DNA of 64,000 nucleotides from Rhinopithecus roxellana (taxonomy: Eukaryota; Chordata; Mammalia; Primates; Cercopithecidae). The notes below the pieces were generated by a model, which worked only from the letters and a program-made list of their open reading frames with translations, was not told where the DNA came from and did no database searches. The translations under genes were made by a program, and so were the position numbers. This document shows, piece by piece, positions 49,287 through 61,865 of the stretch (within the stretch, counting starts at the first letter, position 1; each line of letters begins with the position of its first letter). The stretch is from the NCBI RefSeq assembly GCF_007565055.1, contig NC_044557.1, forward strand, positions 69,011,095 to 69,075,094, written 5' to 3'.

Positions 49287-49997
49287 GTATAAAGTGTGCA
49301 TGCTGCGCTATGTTAAGTACATATAGAGATGAATAAGGCAAAGTTCTCAAGGAGTTAAATTGTGAAATAGGCTGTCAGTCTCCCTGGTGCTTTTTCTCTC
49401 TTTGGTCCCGATGGCTTGTTTTTCATCAGGACTATCTTTCTTGGGGAGAATTAAATACTTCTTGTTAGTCATTGGGACCGAACTCAGAATGAGTGAGATG
49501 ACACAGGTGGGGGCCTGCTCTAGGAATTCATCTATCCTCCTGTGGTGGCGATAGAACACAGTGTCTGCAGAACAAAGACAAAAGCAACAAACAAATCCGC
49601 AAAGCAGTTGGTTTCCTCTAGGTCAAATGGATAAGCAACGGGGGGGAAATTTACAGTAGAGAATTCAGGACCAAGAGGACACATCACCATCCAAGAGAGC
49701 AGATAACGCAGTGAGATTGACTAGGCTCCAGTTCCCAATCCCATCAGAGTCTAGTCCTGAGCAGTGGAAATGGCAAATTTGGTTCCCAGACCTAGTAACT
49801 GGTTTGCTAAAAAGTTTTATAAGAAAGGAAGTTAAAAACAGGGAGAAGCCCAGGTATGAATGGGACCAAGGTGGGCGCTCAACTAGTTAAGGGTGATTAG
49901 ATGATAGCTTTCCCCAAATCATAGCAGCTTCTCATATCCATCTATTCATGATACGGGATTAGTTCCAAAGACAGCGATGGGGTTGAACCTGTGTTAC
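49287..49997. other. Unassigned sequence
   Basis: No repeat or gene was recognised. Confidence 0.4.
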
Positions 49998-50510
49998 TGG
50001 ATTCGCTTCCTATTATTTCAATGCTGTATATCAAACCATGTGAAATCTAACAGACTTAAGAAAATAAGCACTTACTGCTTGTGAGTTTATGGTTCTGCTA
50101 GTCAGGTGGGCTTTGGCTGATTGCATCTGAGCTTATTAGTCTGCAGTCAGCTGGCAGGAGCTGGCTGGGATGGCTAGTCAAGGATGGCCTTGTGTGGCTA
50201 GCTGATAGAGTGATTGGGGTTACTGGGATGCACATCTCACATCATCCACCAGCTTAGCTCAGCCTTATTCTTGTGGCACTAGGTTGTGTTCCAAGAGAAC
50301 AAGCAGAAGCATGCATGGGTTTTTGAGGCCTAGGCTCAGAACAGGCATGCTGTTGCTTCTCCCTCATTCTACTAGCCAAAGTCATAAGGACAGCTGAGAT
50401 AGATTCTACCTCATGATAGGAGAAGAAGTAAAGTTGCATTCCAAAGAGGATGGATATAGGGAAGAGTGAGGAATTGTGGCCATTTTGCAATCTACCACAT
50501 TTGGGGCCCT
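49998..50510. mobile_element. Old LTR-like interspersed repeat
   Basis: The order TTCTGCTAGTCAGGTGGGCT, GCAGTCAGCTGGCAGGAGC, TTTTGAGGCCTAGGCTCAGA, and GGCCATTTTGCAATCTACCA is that of a common old primate interspersed repeat of LTR type. I cannot assign the subfamily or strand with certainty. Confidence 0.5.
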
Positions 50511-51356
50511 GATCTTCAACTGTTGGTAAGAAGCAATATGTAGTCTAGAAACCAGATGGGGCCAGGTGGGTTTCTAGCTCTTCTCCTATTTCCAGCTATA
50601 AAAATGCTTTCTCACCTTGTTGATGAGGGATAAGCATATGACTATAGTAACTCTCCCTAGTGCATGAATAACTAGTCACCTGCTGAACAATCTAGTCCTT
50701 GTAAAGCAATTTGAATCACAGTACCTTACATGCAGTTTCTTCTTCTGTAAAAGGTGGATAATTGTAATACCTCGTATGATTTTCATGAGGATTAAATAAG
50801 CTAAGAAAAACACATAGAATGGCATCTTGCATAAAATGGTGATCAGCAGGTGTTAGGTGCTGCCATTATTGTTTTATCATCATTTTTGTTATTATTATTT
50901 GTACTAGTTTACCTAAATAAAATGAGATGGTTGCAGACAATGTAGAATATTAAGGAGTATGGGGCTTTAAAAACGGAAACAACCTTTCCTTCACTTAAGG
51001 ACAGCTTTGAGGAAGACAATCATTTTGAATCTTTTTTTTTTCCCTCTGGTGAGGGTGATAAATGTGTGCCAATTGGCTATATTTTCTGAGGAACACAGCT
51101 TGAAAATCATTGCTCTAAGAGACCAAGGATCACACACTCAAATGCCCATGAGGCCTGACTGGTAACACCAATCAGCAAAGCCAGTAGGGTGTAATTCAGT
51201 AGAGAGGTGGGTACTGTGGCGAACTGGAGCACCAGCTATACATAAGAAAGCTAATCTCAGATAGAATTGGCCTTGACTGGTGATAGAAGGAAAAAGAGGC
51301 TATTTCTTGTGATCACAACTTTTTCAGAAGGTAATGAGACTTGTTGGAAGAATAGG
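50511..51356. other. Mostly unassigned, with a MIR fragment
   Basis: A plus-strand MIR piece lies at about 50735-50895 (TTCTTCTTCTGTAAAAGGTG, then TTCATGAGGATTAAATAAGC). The rest is unassigned. Confidence 0.5.
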
Positions 51357-51501
51357 AAATAAACATGATTCCACTGGGCACGGTGGCTCATGCCTGTAAT
51401 CCCAGCACTTTGGGGAGGCCAAGGTGGATGTATCACTGGAGGTCAGGAGTTCAAGACCAGCCTGGCCAACATATAGTGAAACCCCAGCTCTACTAAAAAT
51501 A

Positions 51502-51546
<45 letters not shown>

Positions 51547-51723
51547 AAAAGCCAGGCATGGTAGTGGACACCTGTAATCCCAGCTACTTGGGAGGCTGAG
51601 GCGGGAGAATTGCTTGAACCAGGGAGGCAGAGGTTGCAGTGAGCCGAGATCACATGACTGCACTCCAGCCTGGGCAACAGCAAAACTTTGTCTCAAAAAA
51701 TAAAAAGAAAATAAACATGATTC
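51357..51723 (+). mobile_element. AluS-type element with 15-bp target duplications
   Basis: The Alu body is about 51374-51708. AAATAAACATGATTC occurs exactly at both edges (51357-51371 and 51709-51723), so the insertion is intact. The middle A-rich linker is a pure run of 42 A's (51503-51544). Open frames across it, on either strand, are artefacts. Confidence 0.95.
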
Positions 51724-51864
51724 AAGTAGTGAGATTATGGAAGCTCTTGAAATTGAGACGTAGTAGGGAAATTTAGATTTAACATGGTGATGTTGATTCA
51801 GTGGAAAAGACGACTTTTAAAACATTTAGCTCCATTTAATAAAAAATAAAAGTAGTATAAACCA

Positions 51865-51932
51865 TGAAAGTATAAATATTGCCAGGAAAATATAAGTATA
51901 ACCAGGAAAGTATAAGTATAACCAATGAAAGC
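51865..51932. repeat. Short 20-bp tandem repeat
   Basis: About three imperfect copies of a unit reading ACCAGGAAAGTATAAGTATA. Confidence 0.85.
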
Positions 51933-54900
51933 TTGAGCTTAGTACTGAAAAGCTGAGGCCAGAGGTAAAGACTATGGATTTGGGGGAATGAATATTCTTT
52001 GGAGGCATAAGATTCTGGCCTGAGGTGCTGAGGACCAGTAGTGCTAGGAATTTTGTATGCATGAGTATAGGGCTCTTTAGAATTGTGCCATAGTATAGCA
52101 TCATGCAATAGAATCTAAGTTCTTTGCAATAATGAATGTCAGCAATAGAGAATGAACCTGAAACATGTGCATTTCAGTGTATGTGTGTGGACAGAACTAA
52201 AAGGTTTAACATCACCTACAGATATTGCTGGAAATTCTGTGTACAGATTATTGTCCTTATGTGGTACATTTAGCATATACTTCTGGATATTTCTCTGGCT
52301 CGAAAGCTTGGTTTTCATTGGGGTGTGTCATGTTCTTATTGCAAAGACATGAGTACCAATGTACTATGGCTCTATTTTATGATGATAGTCTGTCCCAGAA
52401 CCATCATCTACTAATTTTGTTTAAAAATGTAAGCCACATCCTACTTCTCTGATTGGTAGATTTCTTCCCACCTTCCTAATGAATTCCTTGGAGTTCTTCA
52501 TTTTCCCCTGTAGGTGATGCTCTTGAGTTCATCTTATTCCTTCTCCATTTAGTGGCACTTGGCAGTGGTTCCTGGTAGCATGTTTATATTTTTTTAAATG
52601 CCCACCTTTAGCCACAGGAGATACATTTTTTCCCCCTCCAAATGCTGATTCTGCGCATAAAGGTGCTGAGCCTTTCTTCATCTATGCCTTCATCAATCCC
52701 TGTCTCTAAAGTGCACTGACCATTTTCAGATGCCCAGGTTTACCCTGCTGGGTTTATAGTAGTAGTTCCATAGTCAAGTTACAGCTCAGTCTCTTGAATT
52801 GACCAAGAATGAAGATTATAGAGAGAGGCTGACTTCAGAGGTGTGTCTTCTTTGTACTCATTGTATTCCCAGAGAGAGGCATCATTGGTCTGCTGAAGGG
52901 GTCAATGCTTTCTTCTGACCTGGAAGCTAAGGTCGAAGTAAACTTCTAAAACGTCACACTGGGACTCCGCCCAAGAACTCTCTCACCTGAGAAGAATCGG
53001 CTCAGATTCTTCTCCAGAAAATGGGCTTTGAAGGCAGCTGTGTCAGCTGCTTCAGGAATACTGACCTGTGTTTAGTCTGAGCAGAATTCTGTCATAGGCC
53101 AGTAATTTTACTTCTATATGCCTGAATTTCTTTCTTCCTAGAATAATGGGTTCACACTAGGTGATTATAAGTTTCTTTCAGCACTAAGACTCTAATCCAT
53201 GTTAATTGATAGGGAACTATGTTGGGTTCTTGAGTAATATAAATTATTGTGAAGATATATGAGCCATATTGAGCTACTCTTCTTCAAACACAACTTTTAG
53301 TAGATCAAAACCTCATTGCTCTTCCAAACCTTCTCTTCATATGCCTGCTTGTTCATCGTTCCCATTTTTATAGAGAAAGCAGATGAATAAAGAGCAAGTG
53401 GAAAGTGGAAGAAAAATAATAGTCACCCAAATGGGAAAAGCTGGTTTGGTCTATCAGTCCATCCCTCCAGATAGACTGTATTAGAAGGTTATGTGAAGAT
53501 AGAAAAAAGATGTGTTAGATAAACTGAATTTTTAAATAAATTAGGATAAAGAATTCTGACACATCCATTTCAGGAGAGAGACTGTGCTGCTAATGGGATT
53601 AGAAATCTGCCAAATTCTTTGATTTTTAACTTTATGCATTCATCCTCATGCAAGAAATGGCCTTTCATTCCATCTGGAGAGGACGGACTGATGTCCCAAA
53701 GCTCCCTTTCTTTTGGACAGTGCTAAAGTCGCCACTGCCAATGTTTGTCTGCATGACTCTCCTTTTGTATGCTTTCTTTGCTGAGTGAGTCTTATTAGCT
53801 GAAATTTTCTTTTTCAGATATGTTTGTTTATTCGAACAGGATGCAGTCCAGTCTTGCTGACTTGCGAGTCATTTTTTGTTTCTTGCATGGCTTCGTCCAT
53901 CTCTGCTTTGCTCCATTGAAGGTTGATATTACTCTTGATTTCTCAATGGGAAGTCTTTTTCCCTTTCCTAATACATGGGAAGTGAAAACGTCACTGAATT
54001 CCCAAGTAATAAGAAACACACAGATACTTTCATTTTTATTCTTGGCATGATTTGTACACAATCTTGGATGAAGAAATTGGGATATATTTCAAAGTTATGT
54101 TCTATGTCCATAAAGTGTTGTGGGAATTTATTAGAATCACAATCTATGAAGCTCTCTTTTCTCAGCTATTATGAGAACAATTTTAAAAAAATTAATAACC
54201 AACCTTTTACCTCTTGCATTACTTATTTAACTTTGCTGCCTGACCATTAGCTCTAGGAGAACATGTATTATATTTATTTTATCTACAGATCTTTGGGGCA
54301 TCAAAGTCACAATGCTATACTGTTGAAAACAATATTTAAATATGATCTAACCCAAAGCTCACTCCTCTCCATTAGCCTTCCTCTCACTTCCCATCCTACC
54401 TCTTGGTAAAATAGCATGCAACTTCCCCAGAAGTATGTATATAGCTACATAGCCTTGTGTTAAAATATTATTTTACTTTCAAATAAACCATTTTACAGTT
54501 GTTATTTAATGATAATTTTTGGAATATTTTTTGAAGAAAATGTCATAGCTTGCTTAAGGAACTGTTTCAAATAGCACCCAACACTCTTCATATCTTCTTT
54601 AAATCTAAATTGACCTTTATCTAGATCTCTTGTCCCAGTAGAGGATTGACTTGCCATCAGCAAGTCAAAATTTCACTTTGGCAGAAGTCATAAGCTTCCC
54701 TGAATTTACCCAGATGATGGTTTGCTATTTTTGTAAGAGAACACTGCCATTTTGCCAAAAGTCTTCTGTCTTGCAGGAATTGGCTGCCAGTACTGATTTC
54801 TTGGGCTGCAAATAGGGCAACAGCTGTGCCTTCCATACCAGGCTGTGGATACAAGGTTGCCAAAGAGGCATTGTTCTAAAAACTGAAATACTCTGATAGT

Positions 54901-55225
54901 CAGCTCAGCCATCCCTGTAAACTTGTGTTTTTATCTCTTGGACTTATGAAAAAATTAAGATCAAAAATAGACATTATTTGATTTTATGTAACTTTTGTTA
55001 AGTCCCGGAAGTTCACTAGTTTGAATTCTAGTTAGTACAATAGGCAATGATGATGTAGTGGAGGGAAAGCAACTCTAAGTGAAGAATGAAGAGACCTGGG
55101 ATTTAGTCCTTGCTCTGTCTTGCTGGACCTATTGAGAATTTGGTCTTACCATGTATAAAATGAGGCTGTTGTAAAAGGTGATATTTCACGTCTTAGAACT
55201 AAGATTATCTGTGAGCATTTACCTC
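51933..55225. other. Mostly unassigned sequence
   Basis: A weak plus-strand MIR piece lies at about 55085-55195 (CCTGGGATTTAGTCCTTGCT, then TGTATAAAATGAGGCTGTTG). The part from 53560 to 54000 is repeat-free, with TAATGGGATTA (53591-53601) and a long pyrimidine tract ending TTTTTCAG at 53818, and could be a conserved element. No gene was recognised. Confidence 0.4.
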
Positions 55226-55772
55226 TGTATTAGTCAGGGTTCTCTAAAGGGATGGAACTAATAGGATATATGTATATATGAAGGGGTGATTATTAGGAGT
55301 ATTGACTCACACGATCACAAGGTGAAGTCCCATAATAGGCCATCTGCAAGCTGAGGAACAAGGAAGCCAGTCCGAGTCCTCAAACCTCAAAAGTAGGGAA
55401 GCCGACAGTGCAGCCTTCAGTCTGTGGCTGAAGGTCCCAGAGCCCCTGGCAAATCACTGGTGTAAGTCCAAGAGTCCAAAAGCTGAAGAACTTGGGGTCT
55501 GATGTTCAAGGGCCGGAAGCATTCAGCATGGGAGAAAGATGGAGGCTGGAAGACTCAGCAAGTGTGCCCTTCCATCTTCTCTTGCCTGCTTTATTCTAGC
55601 CGTCCTGGCACCTGATTAGATGGTGCCCACCCAGATTGAAAGTGGGTCTGCGTCTCCCAGTCCACTGACTCAAATGTTAGTCACCTTTGGAAACTCCCTC
55701 ACAGACACACCCAGGAATAACACTTTGCATCCTTCAGTCCAATCAAATTTACCCTTGATATTAACCATCACA
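55226..55772 (+). mobile_element. Solo ERV-L LTR (MLT2A type) with 5-bp target duplication
   Basis: It starts TGTATTAGTCAGGGTTCTCT and ends TATTAACCATCACA, the termini of the MLT2A LTRs of the endogenous retrovirus family ERV-L. ACCTC flanks both ends (55221-55225 and 55773-55777), the 5-bp duplication expected of ERV-L integration. There is no internal retroviral sequence on either side, so the provirus has been reduced to one LTR by recombination. It carries no coding region. Confidence 0.93.
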
Positions 55773-57339
55773 ACCTCTAATCTCAGAAAAGGACAGTCTT
55801 TCTGATTTGTTTTCTTTGGGCTATGAAATGTTTAGAGTAAGTTTTTGATAAGCCAATAAACATATGCTACAGATTTCCAGGTCTAATGTATTAGATGAAA
55901 AGATCAAACATTGTTAGAGGAATTTCCAATCACGTTTTAACTTGCCATTCATTCAGACGTTATTTGGACAACAACTGTAAGCTTCCATGTGGGGAATCTT
56001 CCACCTGAGGATCTGCCTCCTTGTACGGATGCCTCCGTGTTCTCTCTCTCTCTCTAACTCCAATATCTGTTCTCTAGTAATATGGGAAGATACATTCTTA
56101 GGGTCCTAATGAACATTCTTGTTACATAATTAACTATTTAGAGGGTCATTTTAGGATTTTATTTAGCAGTTCATAATGAATTTGTGAATTCTATATGAAA
56201 ACTCAAATTGAGTGTATGTCTTTTACAAAGGAATAGATCCCTCATGTTCTTTTGAGTCAAAGTATCTCAAATAGGCTTCCCTGCCTCACTCAGCTGTGTG
56301 TTTCTGCCTAAAAATGGTGTCATTCCCAAGCCACTTTTACATCCTCAAATTTAAGCAGCAAGGTCATAATCTCTCTCCAGTGCCAGTGGTTGTTCTTTCT
56401 AGTTATGTGAATTTTGTTTTAGCACGCAACAGCATAAATCATTTATTTGTTCTGCATGAGAGAAGAAGAAAAGTGTAGAGCTTAAAAAATTCTGTTCAAA
56501 AACCCACGAGATATGTTTTTTATTTGATTATATAAGATTTTTTGCTTACTCAAGCTAACGGAATATGGAAAATAATGATTAGCTCATAGTAAAGCTACTT
56601 GAGGGCCTTTTGAAGAGTTAAATTGTGGCATTATTTATAGACAAAAAGGTAATATTTTCTGTGTTTTCTCGCCTCAATTTGTCTTGTTGCTTTAACACAT
56701 TACATGTTATAATGTAATCTATGAGATAGAAACAATACCAGGAGTCCTAATTAAATTAAAAGTAATTACCAGTTGTACAGATAGGGCTTTCAATTGAGCA
56801 GCAGGAAGTTGATATTTTGTCATCCCCAGTTTATCTCCATGCACCGAGCACCATTCTTTGTACCAGTTATTAATGGCATTTTCTCAACGGTCATGAAGAG
56901 TGTGGGAAATAGGGAACAAGAAAGAACAAAAGGAAGAGAGGAATTAGAGGAGGCTCGGAGCAAGACAGAGACAGAGAGGAATCTTTCTGATGCTCTTCTT
57001 CAACTAAGATCCAGAGAGATTTTTCATACATTGAGGGATCTATTGCTGTCCTTCACTCACCTATGAAAGAAATATTTGCCCTGCCCATATTAGTAGCATA
57101 TCCTAATTTTTTTCTGACTATGAGCAGCATTTTAAAAAGAGAACCTCACACATTCTGTGCTCAAGGTTTGGTTTATGATGTGACAGATTTTCCATTTTCA
57201 GAAGGAAAAAAAATAGTTCCAGCTCCCAACAGGAATTTAATTTGAGAGAGGGAGGGAAATGGCAATATATAAAGATTTCCTACTGTCCAATTTCTTATTC
57301 TGCTTTTCAACTGGGCATCTTTTAACAGTTGGAAGCAAT
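55773..57339. other. Unassigned sequence
   Basis: No repeat or gene was recognised. A short CTCTCTCTCTCT tract lies near 56042. Confidence 0.4.
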
Positions 57340-57490
57340 GCCATTCTCCCAAGAAGAAACAGTGCAAGCTTTTTATGAGCATGTACAGAGCGATGTCCGT
57401 TTGATTGACCGTTATCTACCTGGCATGCTGCTGCTACAAATATGAGCAATTATTGGGAAAGCAGTCAAATTAAATTTTCATAACTGTAAA
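57340..57490. promoter_or_regulatory. Possible conserved non-coding element
   Basis: It is a complex, repeat-free patch with a TGATTGAC PBX/MEIS-type site (57402-57409), retained CpGs (AGCGATGTCCG, GACCG), and GAGCAATTATTGGG and CAAATTAAATT homeodomain-type cores. The call rests on motif content only. Confidence 0.2.
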
Positions 57491-59132
57491 ACTGCATTTT
57501 ACCTTAGGGGCACAGCTTCCTGCTATTTCTACAATCTATTTGCTATGCTTTATATTAAACCTAAACAAATGAATGTTTACCAACATTAATATTTGAACAG
57601 CATGGCAGTCTGTGCCCTCTCTCCCAACAACTTTCTCATCTTGCTAGGAATGTTCTACAGGGAGTTTAACTTTTCTAATATAATGTGGATGTTTTGGATA
57701 GGCTTTGCTTAATGGGTTCTTTCCTGTCCACCCAAGTATACCTTTGGTTCATTCTTGCCTTTAATAATGAAGCAAAATCAACAAATGGCTTAAATGAAAT
57801 CAAAATTTTTTTTCTTTTTAGACCATTTTTACCAAGGTTTTAAAGCCTGATGACTTCAATAGCTCCAACCAATGTAAAGAGGACATATGTTGTATGTGGC
57901 AGGTGGGACAGTGTGTTCCTTTCCCATACTTATGGCCAGCATTGCTAACTGATTATGGCACAGTGCATCATGGAGAACAGATATTGGCTCTTGGCAGCCA
58001 TTCGAATTGATTTGAGTTGACACATAAGGTGAAACCGATCTTACTGTCCCTGGTGTAAATGGTTTTATCTTTGTGTTCTTGCTGCCCTGCATGCCCTGTC
58101 GCTCCATCTTCGGCCCAGCCTCACCTGGGCTTACTCTTCTCTGAATCATATGAGCCTGCTGCTCCCACTTTCACCTGTCCTTCTGATCTAGCTCAAGTCC
58201 CATCTCTTTCATGAAACATGATTTTTTTTTTTAGATTTCTCTGGATCACATCGACCCTCCTTCTCTGATGATTATATACTTGTCACTAGAGTGACCCTAT
58301 GTCTTGGTTATTTTGGACAGCCCAAGATTTGCCGGTTGTCTTGGACTCCTGGCTGGCTAGTTCACCTCTCTCTCTTAACAGTGTCCCAGAGTGTGCAATA
58401 TATTACATGGTCTCCTTATTCATAGCCTGTAACTTATATTTGCCTTTTAATAACCTGTCATCTTATATGAATCTAATTGTTTTAAGTGAACATTCCCCAC
58501 TGGCGGAACTACTGGAAAGCTTCTCTTTTATCCTCCCTCTGGAACTAGGTTAGGAACAAAGAAAATACCTCATAAATCATTGATGTTTGAATACTGGTAC
58601 ATTGTCAGTGGAATGTTTGGAAGATTGTTTTTTATTTTTTTAGATGTGCTTGGATAGCCCTAATTGTGAAGGGCCTCTTAGGGCTCTGCCAAGATATATG
58701 GCTTATTCTTGCTCCTAATCTGTACCTTCCCTCCTGTGCCCTCCCAGGGGTAATGTCCTTGGCAGCAACCTCTCCCAAGTTGTAGGGGTTTCTGACGGAT
58801 GGTAAAGTAGCTTTTTTTGGCCTACTCTGAAGACCCAGAAATTCCTGTCATCTCTGACTGCCTTCATTTTAGCAGACATTTATGTGTTACCTTGTTTCCT
58901 TACCTTTCAAGGAGGTACTAGAATACATATATTATTTAATGCGCATGGAGATTCTTTTGATCAAAGGGAAAGTTTAGCTTGTGTTTATGCCTAAATGATG
59001 ATGTTTGTTTTAATTTTGTAGAATTGGATAATATTAGAACAGAAAAACATCCCCAGAGATGTAATTTAGGCCAGCATCTCATTTACAGAGGTTAAGAGCT
59101 TCAGATTGCAATTAAAATATTTCCAAGTTATT
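57491..59132. other. Mostly unassigned, with weak L2-like sequence
   Basis: A faint L2-like piece lies near 58160-58280 (CTAGCTCAAGTCCCATCTCT). The remainder shows nothing recognisable. Confidence 0.35.
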
Positions 59133-59460
59133 TTGTTGCTTGTTTTCTTTTTTTTTTTTTTTGAACGGAGTCTCACTCTGTCACCCAGGCTGGAGTGCTG
59201 TGGCCGGATCTCAGCTCACTGCAAGCTCCGCCACCCGGGTTCATTCACGCCATTCTCCTGCCTCAGCCTCCCGGGTAGCTGGGACTACAGGCGCCGCCAC
59301 CTCGCCAGGCTAGTTTTTTGTAGTTTTTAGCAGAGACGGGGTTTCACTGTGTTAGCCAGGATGGTCTCGATCTCCTGACCTCGTGATCCGCCCGTCTCAG
59401 CCTCCCAAAGTGCTGGGATTACAGGCTTGAGCCACTGCGCCCGGCTTGTTGTTTGTTTTC
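59133..59460 (-). mobile_element. AluYR-type element, Old World monkey lineage
   Basis: The Alu body is 59148-59445 in antisense. Diagnostic bases GGCCGGATCTCAGCTCACTG and ACAGGCTTGAGCCACTGCG are those of cercopithecid AluYR copies. Target duplications TTGTTGCTTGTTTTC (59133-59147) and TTGTTGTTTGTTTTC (59446-59460) differ at one base. Confidence 0.93.
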
Positions 59461-61009
59461 TAAAAGGTGATGTTTTGATTTGAGGAAAAGAAATTCTTAC
59501 CAGGAAACAGTCATGGGAAAGGAAAAATGGAGAGCAAAACAACCTAGAAGAAGTCACAGGTTGTTGAGAATCTATAGTACTGCTGGATGGCATGAGGTCT
59601 GTACAGCCCAGCTCATTGACTTCATTCATCATCAACAATCTTAATAGTGAATATGTTAAGATGAACATTTACTCATGACTGTTACTTTGATCTTGTTGCA
59701 TTATTGCCTTGTTTGACAAGGATGTTATCATGACCCTCTCACTTTGTCTTCAACTCTCTTTTAAAAAGGCAAGGAAAAAGAAGGAAGAGGAGGAAATATG
59801 TAAACTCTTTGTTGTCTAGAGAAAATTAAATGAAATGTTGTTTGTAATATAGAATAGAGTAGAACCAGAGAAAGATCATTTAATTACTCACTCTCAGCCT
59901 AATACCCGAACCCAAGCATATACTATTTCCAAGAAGTTGAAAAAGGAGAGGACAAAATAATAATTTCTGGAAATAAATGATTTATTATATTAGAGACTAC
60001 CTGTGCAAAAGAGTGATACAAAGAATGTTTAGTTTTCCTAATAATTATTCACTTTTTATAACCCATTCCATCCTGATATATCTTTGTGATGATTTCTTTA
60101 ATTTTTTTTTTATCTTAAGACTTTGTGTTAAAGGTGTATCAAAAGTGAATGCCACACTGATCACCAAGGGAAAGAATTTTTGAAATATCCACTAATCTTC
60201 TCAATCTGAAACACTTATGCAGACTCAAATGGCTTTAGTAAGTGGAAAGAAAGAAATGTAAAAAGTGATTCATGCCTTCACCATAGTAAAATTTGGGCAG
60301 CTGTGGACTGAACATCTGTGTTTCTCAAGGGAATCAATCCTATGGTTTCAGGCAGTGAAAAACATTTTTGAATCCTTTCCAATGGCTTCCCACCTTTTTT
60401 GGCCACATAGAACTGGGCTAGGCAAATAATCAACGCATTTTTTTTTTTTTTATCTCACTCTGTACTGAGTGTTACACTAGGTGCTTTGGGGAAAGATGCC
60501 AGAAGGTGTATATATGGTGCATTGATATGGCTGCATACTCTATTCTGGCTCTCAACTTATTCTCAAAAGTCTTATTTCTCAGGAGAACAGCTGGATGAGC
60601 TGCTTCTTCCTTCAGCAAAGTGATGCCAAATATTGGTTTCTGAAACTGGTCCCCTGATACCTGCCTTTGTTTCCTGAGAGACCCAGGCTTCAACCACCTA
60701 GGAAGGACCACAATACACCTGCCTGCTTCATTTGTTTAGTTGCCAATAGATGCTCAGGATTTTTCAGTGTGATAACCAGTAAATAAAGTTTTAAAAACAG
60801 TTGAATACCAGTTTCAGCATTATTTTCTTAAAATTAGACCTTTTGGGGAAATTATTGAATCCTGATTTGGGAAACATTATTGAATTTTACATTATTTAAA
60901 TCCTGAATTAATAATGTATAGTTTACACTAAACTGTAAAATGGAGACAATTCATATATATTTCAAATTATCCTATAGGAATTTTAGTTTCTAATTTTGTT
61001 TAATCAGTA
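59461..61009. other. Unassigned sequence
   Basis: No gene was found. A T run near 60437-60450 is followed by a weak L2-like antisense stretch (TACTGAGTGTTACACTAGGT). Confidence 0.4.
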
Positions 61010-61110
61010 ATTTATTTAACAAATATTTGAATACCTCTTATTTGGCAAATTTTATGCTGATTGCTGGGGATACAAATAGTAAAGACGACAGGTTAGCTGA
61101 TGCAATGGAA
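61010..61110 (-). mobile_element. L2 LINE fragment
   Basis: Reverse L2 end: TTTAACAAATATTTGAATAC, then TGATTGCTGGGGATACAAAT. Confidence 0.7.
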
Positions 61111-61303
61111 GTTAAATATGGTATGGGGGAACTACATTACATAGTAATTTTTTTCTTTTAATTATAATAGCACACTTCTAATTCGTTAAGCATTAATGAG
61201 ATATCTGCTCTCTGAAATCATGGACAGTGCTGCAGACACTGTGGAAGGAGTGTACTATGGTTCTTGCCTTCCAGACTGTCACAGTATGGTCTCTAAAACA
61301 TAT

Positions 61304-61644
61304 TTAAAATTATTCTTTATTTTTTTATTTTTTTTATTTTTTTATTTTGAGATGGAGTCTCGCTCTGTCGCCCAGGCTGGAGTGCAGTGGCCGGATCTCA
61401 GCTCACTGCAAGCTCCGCCTCCCGGGTTTACGCCATTCTCCTGCCTCAGCCTCCCGAGTAGCTGGGACTACAGGCGCCCGCCACCTCGCCCGGCTAATTT
61501 TTTGTATTTTTTAGTAGAGACGGGGTTTCACCGTGTTAGCCAGGATGGTCTTGATCTCCTGACCTCGTGATCCGCCTGTCTCGGCCTCCCAAAGTGCTGG
61601 AATTACAGGCTTGAGCCACCGCGCCCGGCCTTAAAATTATTCTT
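61304..61644 (-). mobile_element. Young AluYR-type element with perfect target duplications
   Basis: The Alu body is 61318-61630 in antisense. Perfect 14-bp duplications TTAAAATTATTCTT flank it (61304-61317 and 61631-61644). It carries the same cercopithecid diagnostic bases as the copy at 59148 but with fewer private changes, so it is the youngest insertion I see here. The tail is (TTTTTTA)n-like rather than pure T. Confidence 0.96.
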
Positions 61645-61865
61645 AAAGCGGACATTGTGACAATAAATGAAGTGCTAGGAGAGTTGGAGGAAAGAGAGGA
61701 CAACTGTAAAAGAGAGTGAGAGTAAGAGAGAGAGAGGAGTTATAAATGAAAGAATTTGAGAGAGCTTCTTGAAAGACGATGGGTTGGAGTTGAAACTAAA
61801 ATAACATATTGAGAAAAGGGGTGAAGAGGAAGAGGGGGAGAGGGCAAGACCTTTCTGAAAGATTA
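61645..61865. other. GA-rich unassigned sequence
   Basis: It is purine-rich, with AGAGTGAGAGTAAGAGAGAG near 61713; no gene was seen. Confidence 0.6.

Noticed and set aside
49039..49350. 103-codon minus-strand frame
   Set aside because: It lies inside the AluY at 48979-49286; the peptide is the well-known antisense-Alu translation.
51324..51696. 119- and 67-codon minus-strand frames
   Set aside because: They cross the AluS and its A42 tract, which gives a poly-phenylalanine run; artefact of the repeat.
61196..61570. 124-codon plus-strand frame
   Set aside because: Most of it is antisense AluYR; only the first third is unique sequence, with no homology I recognise.
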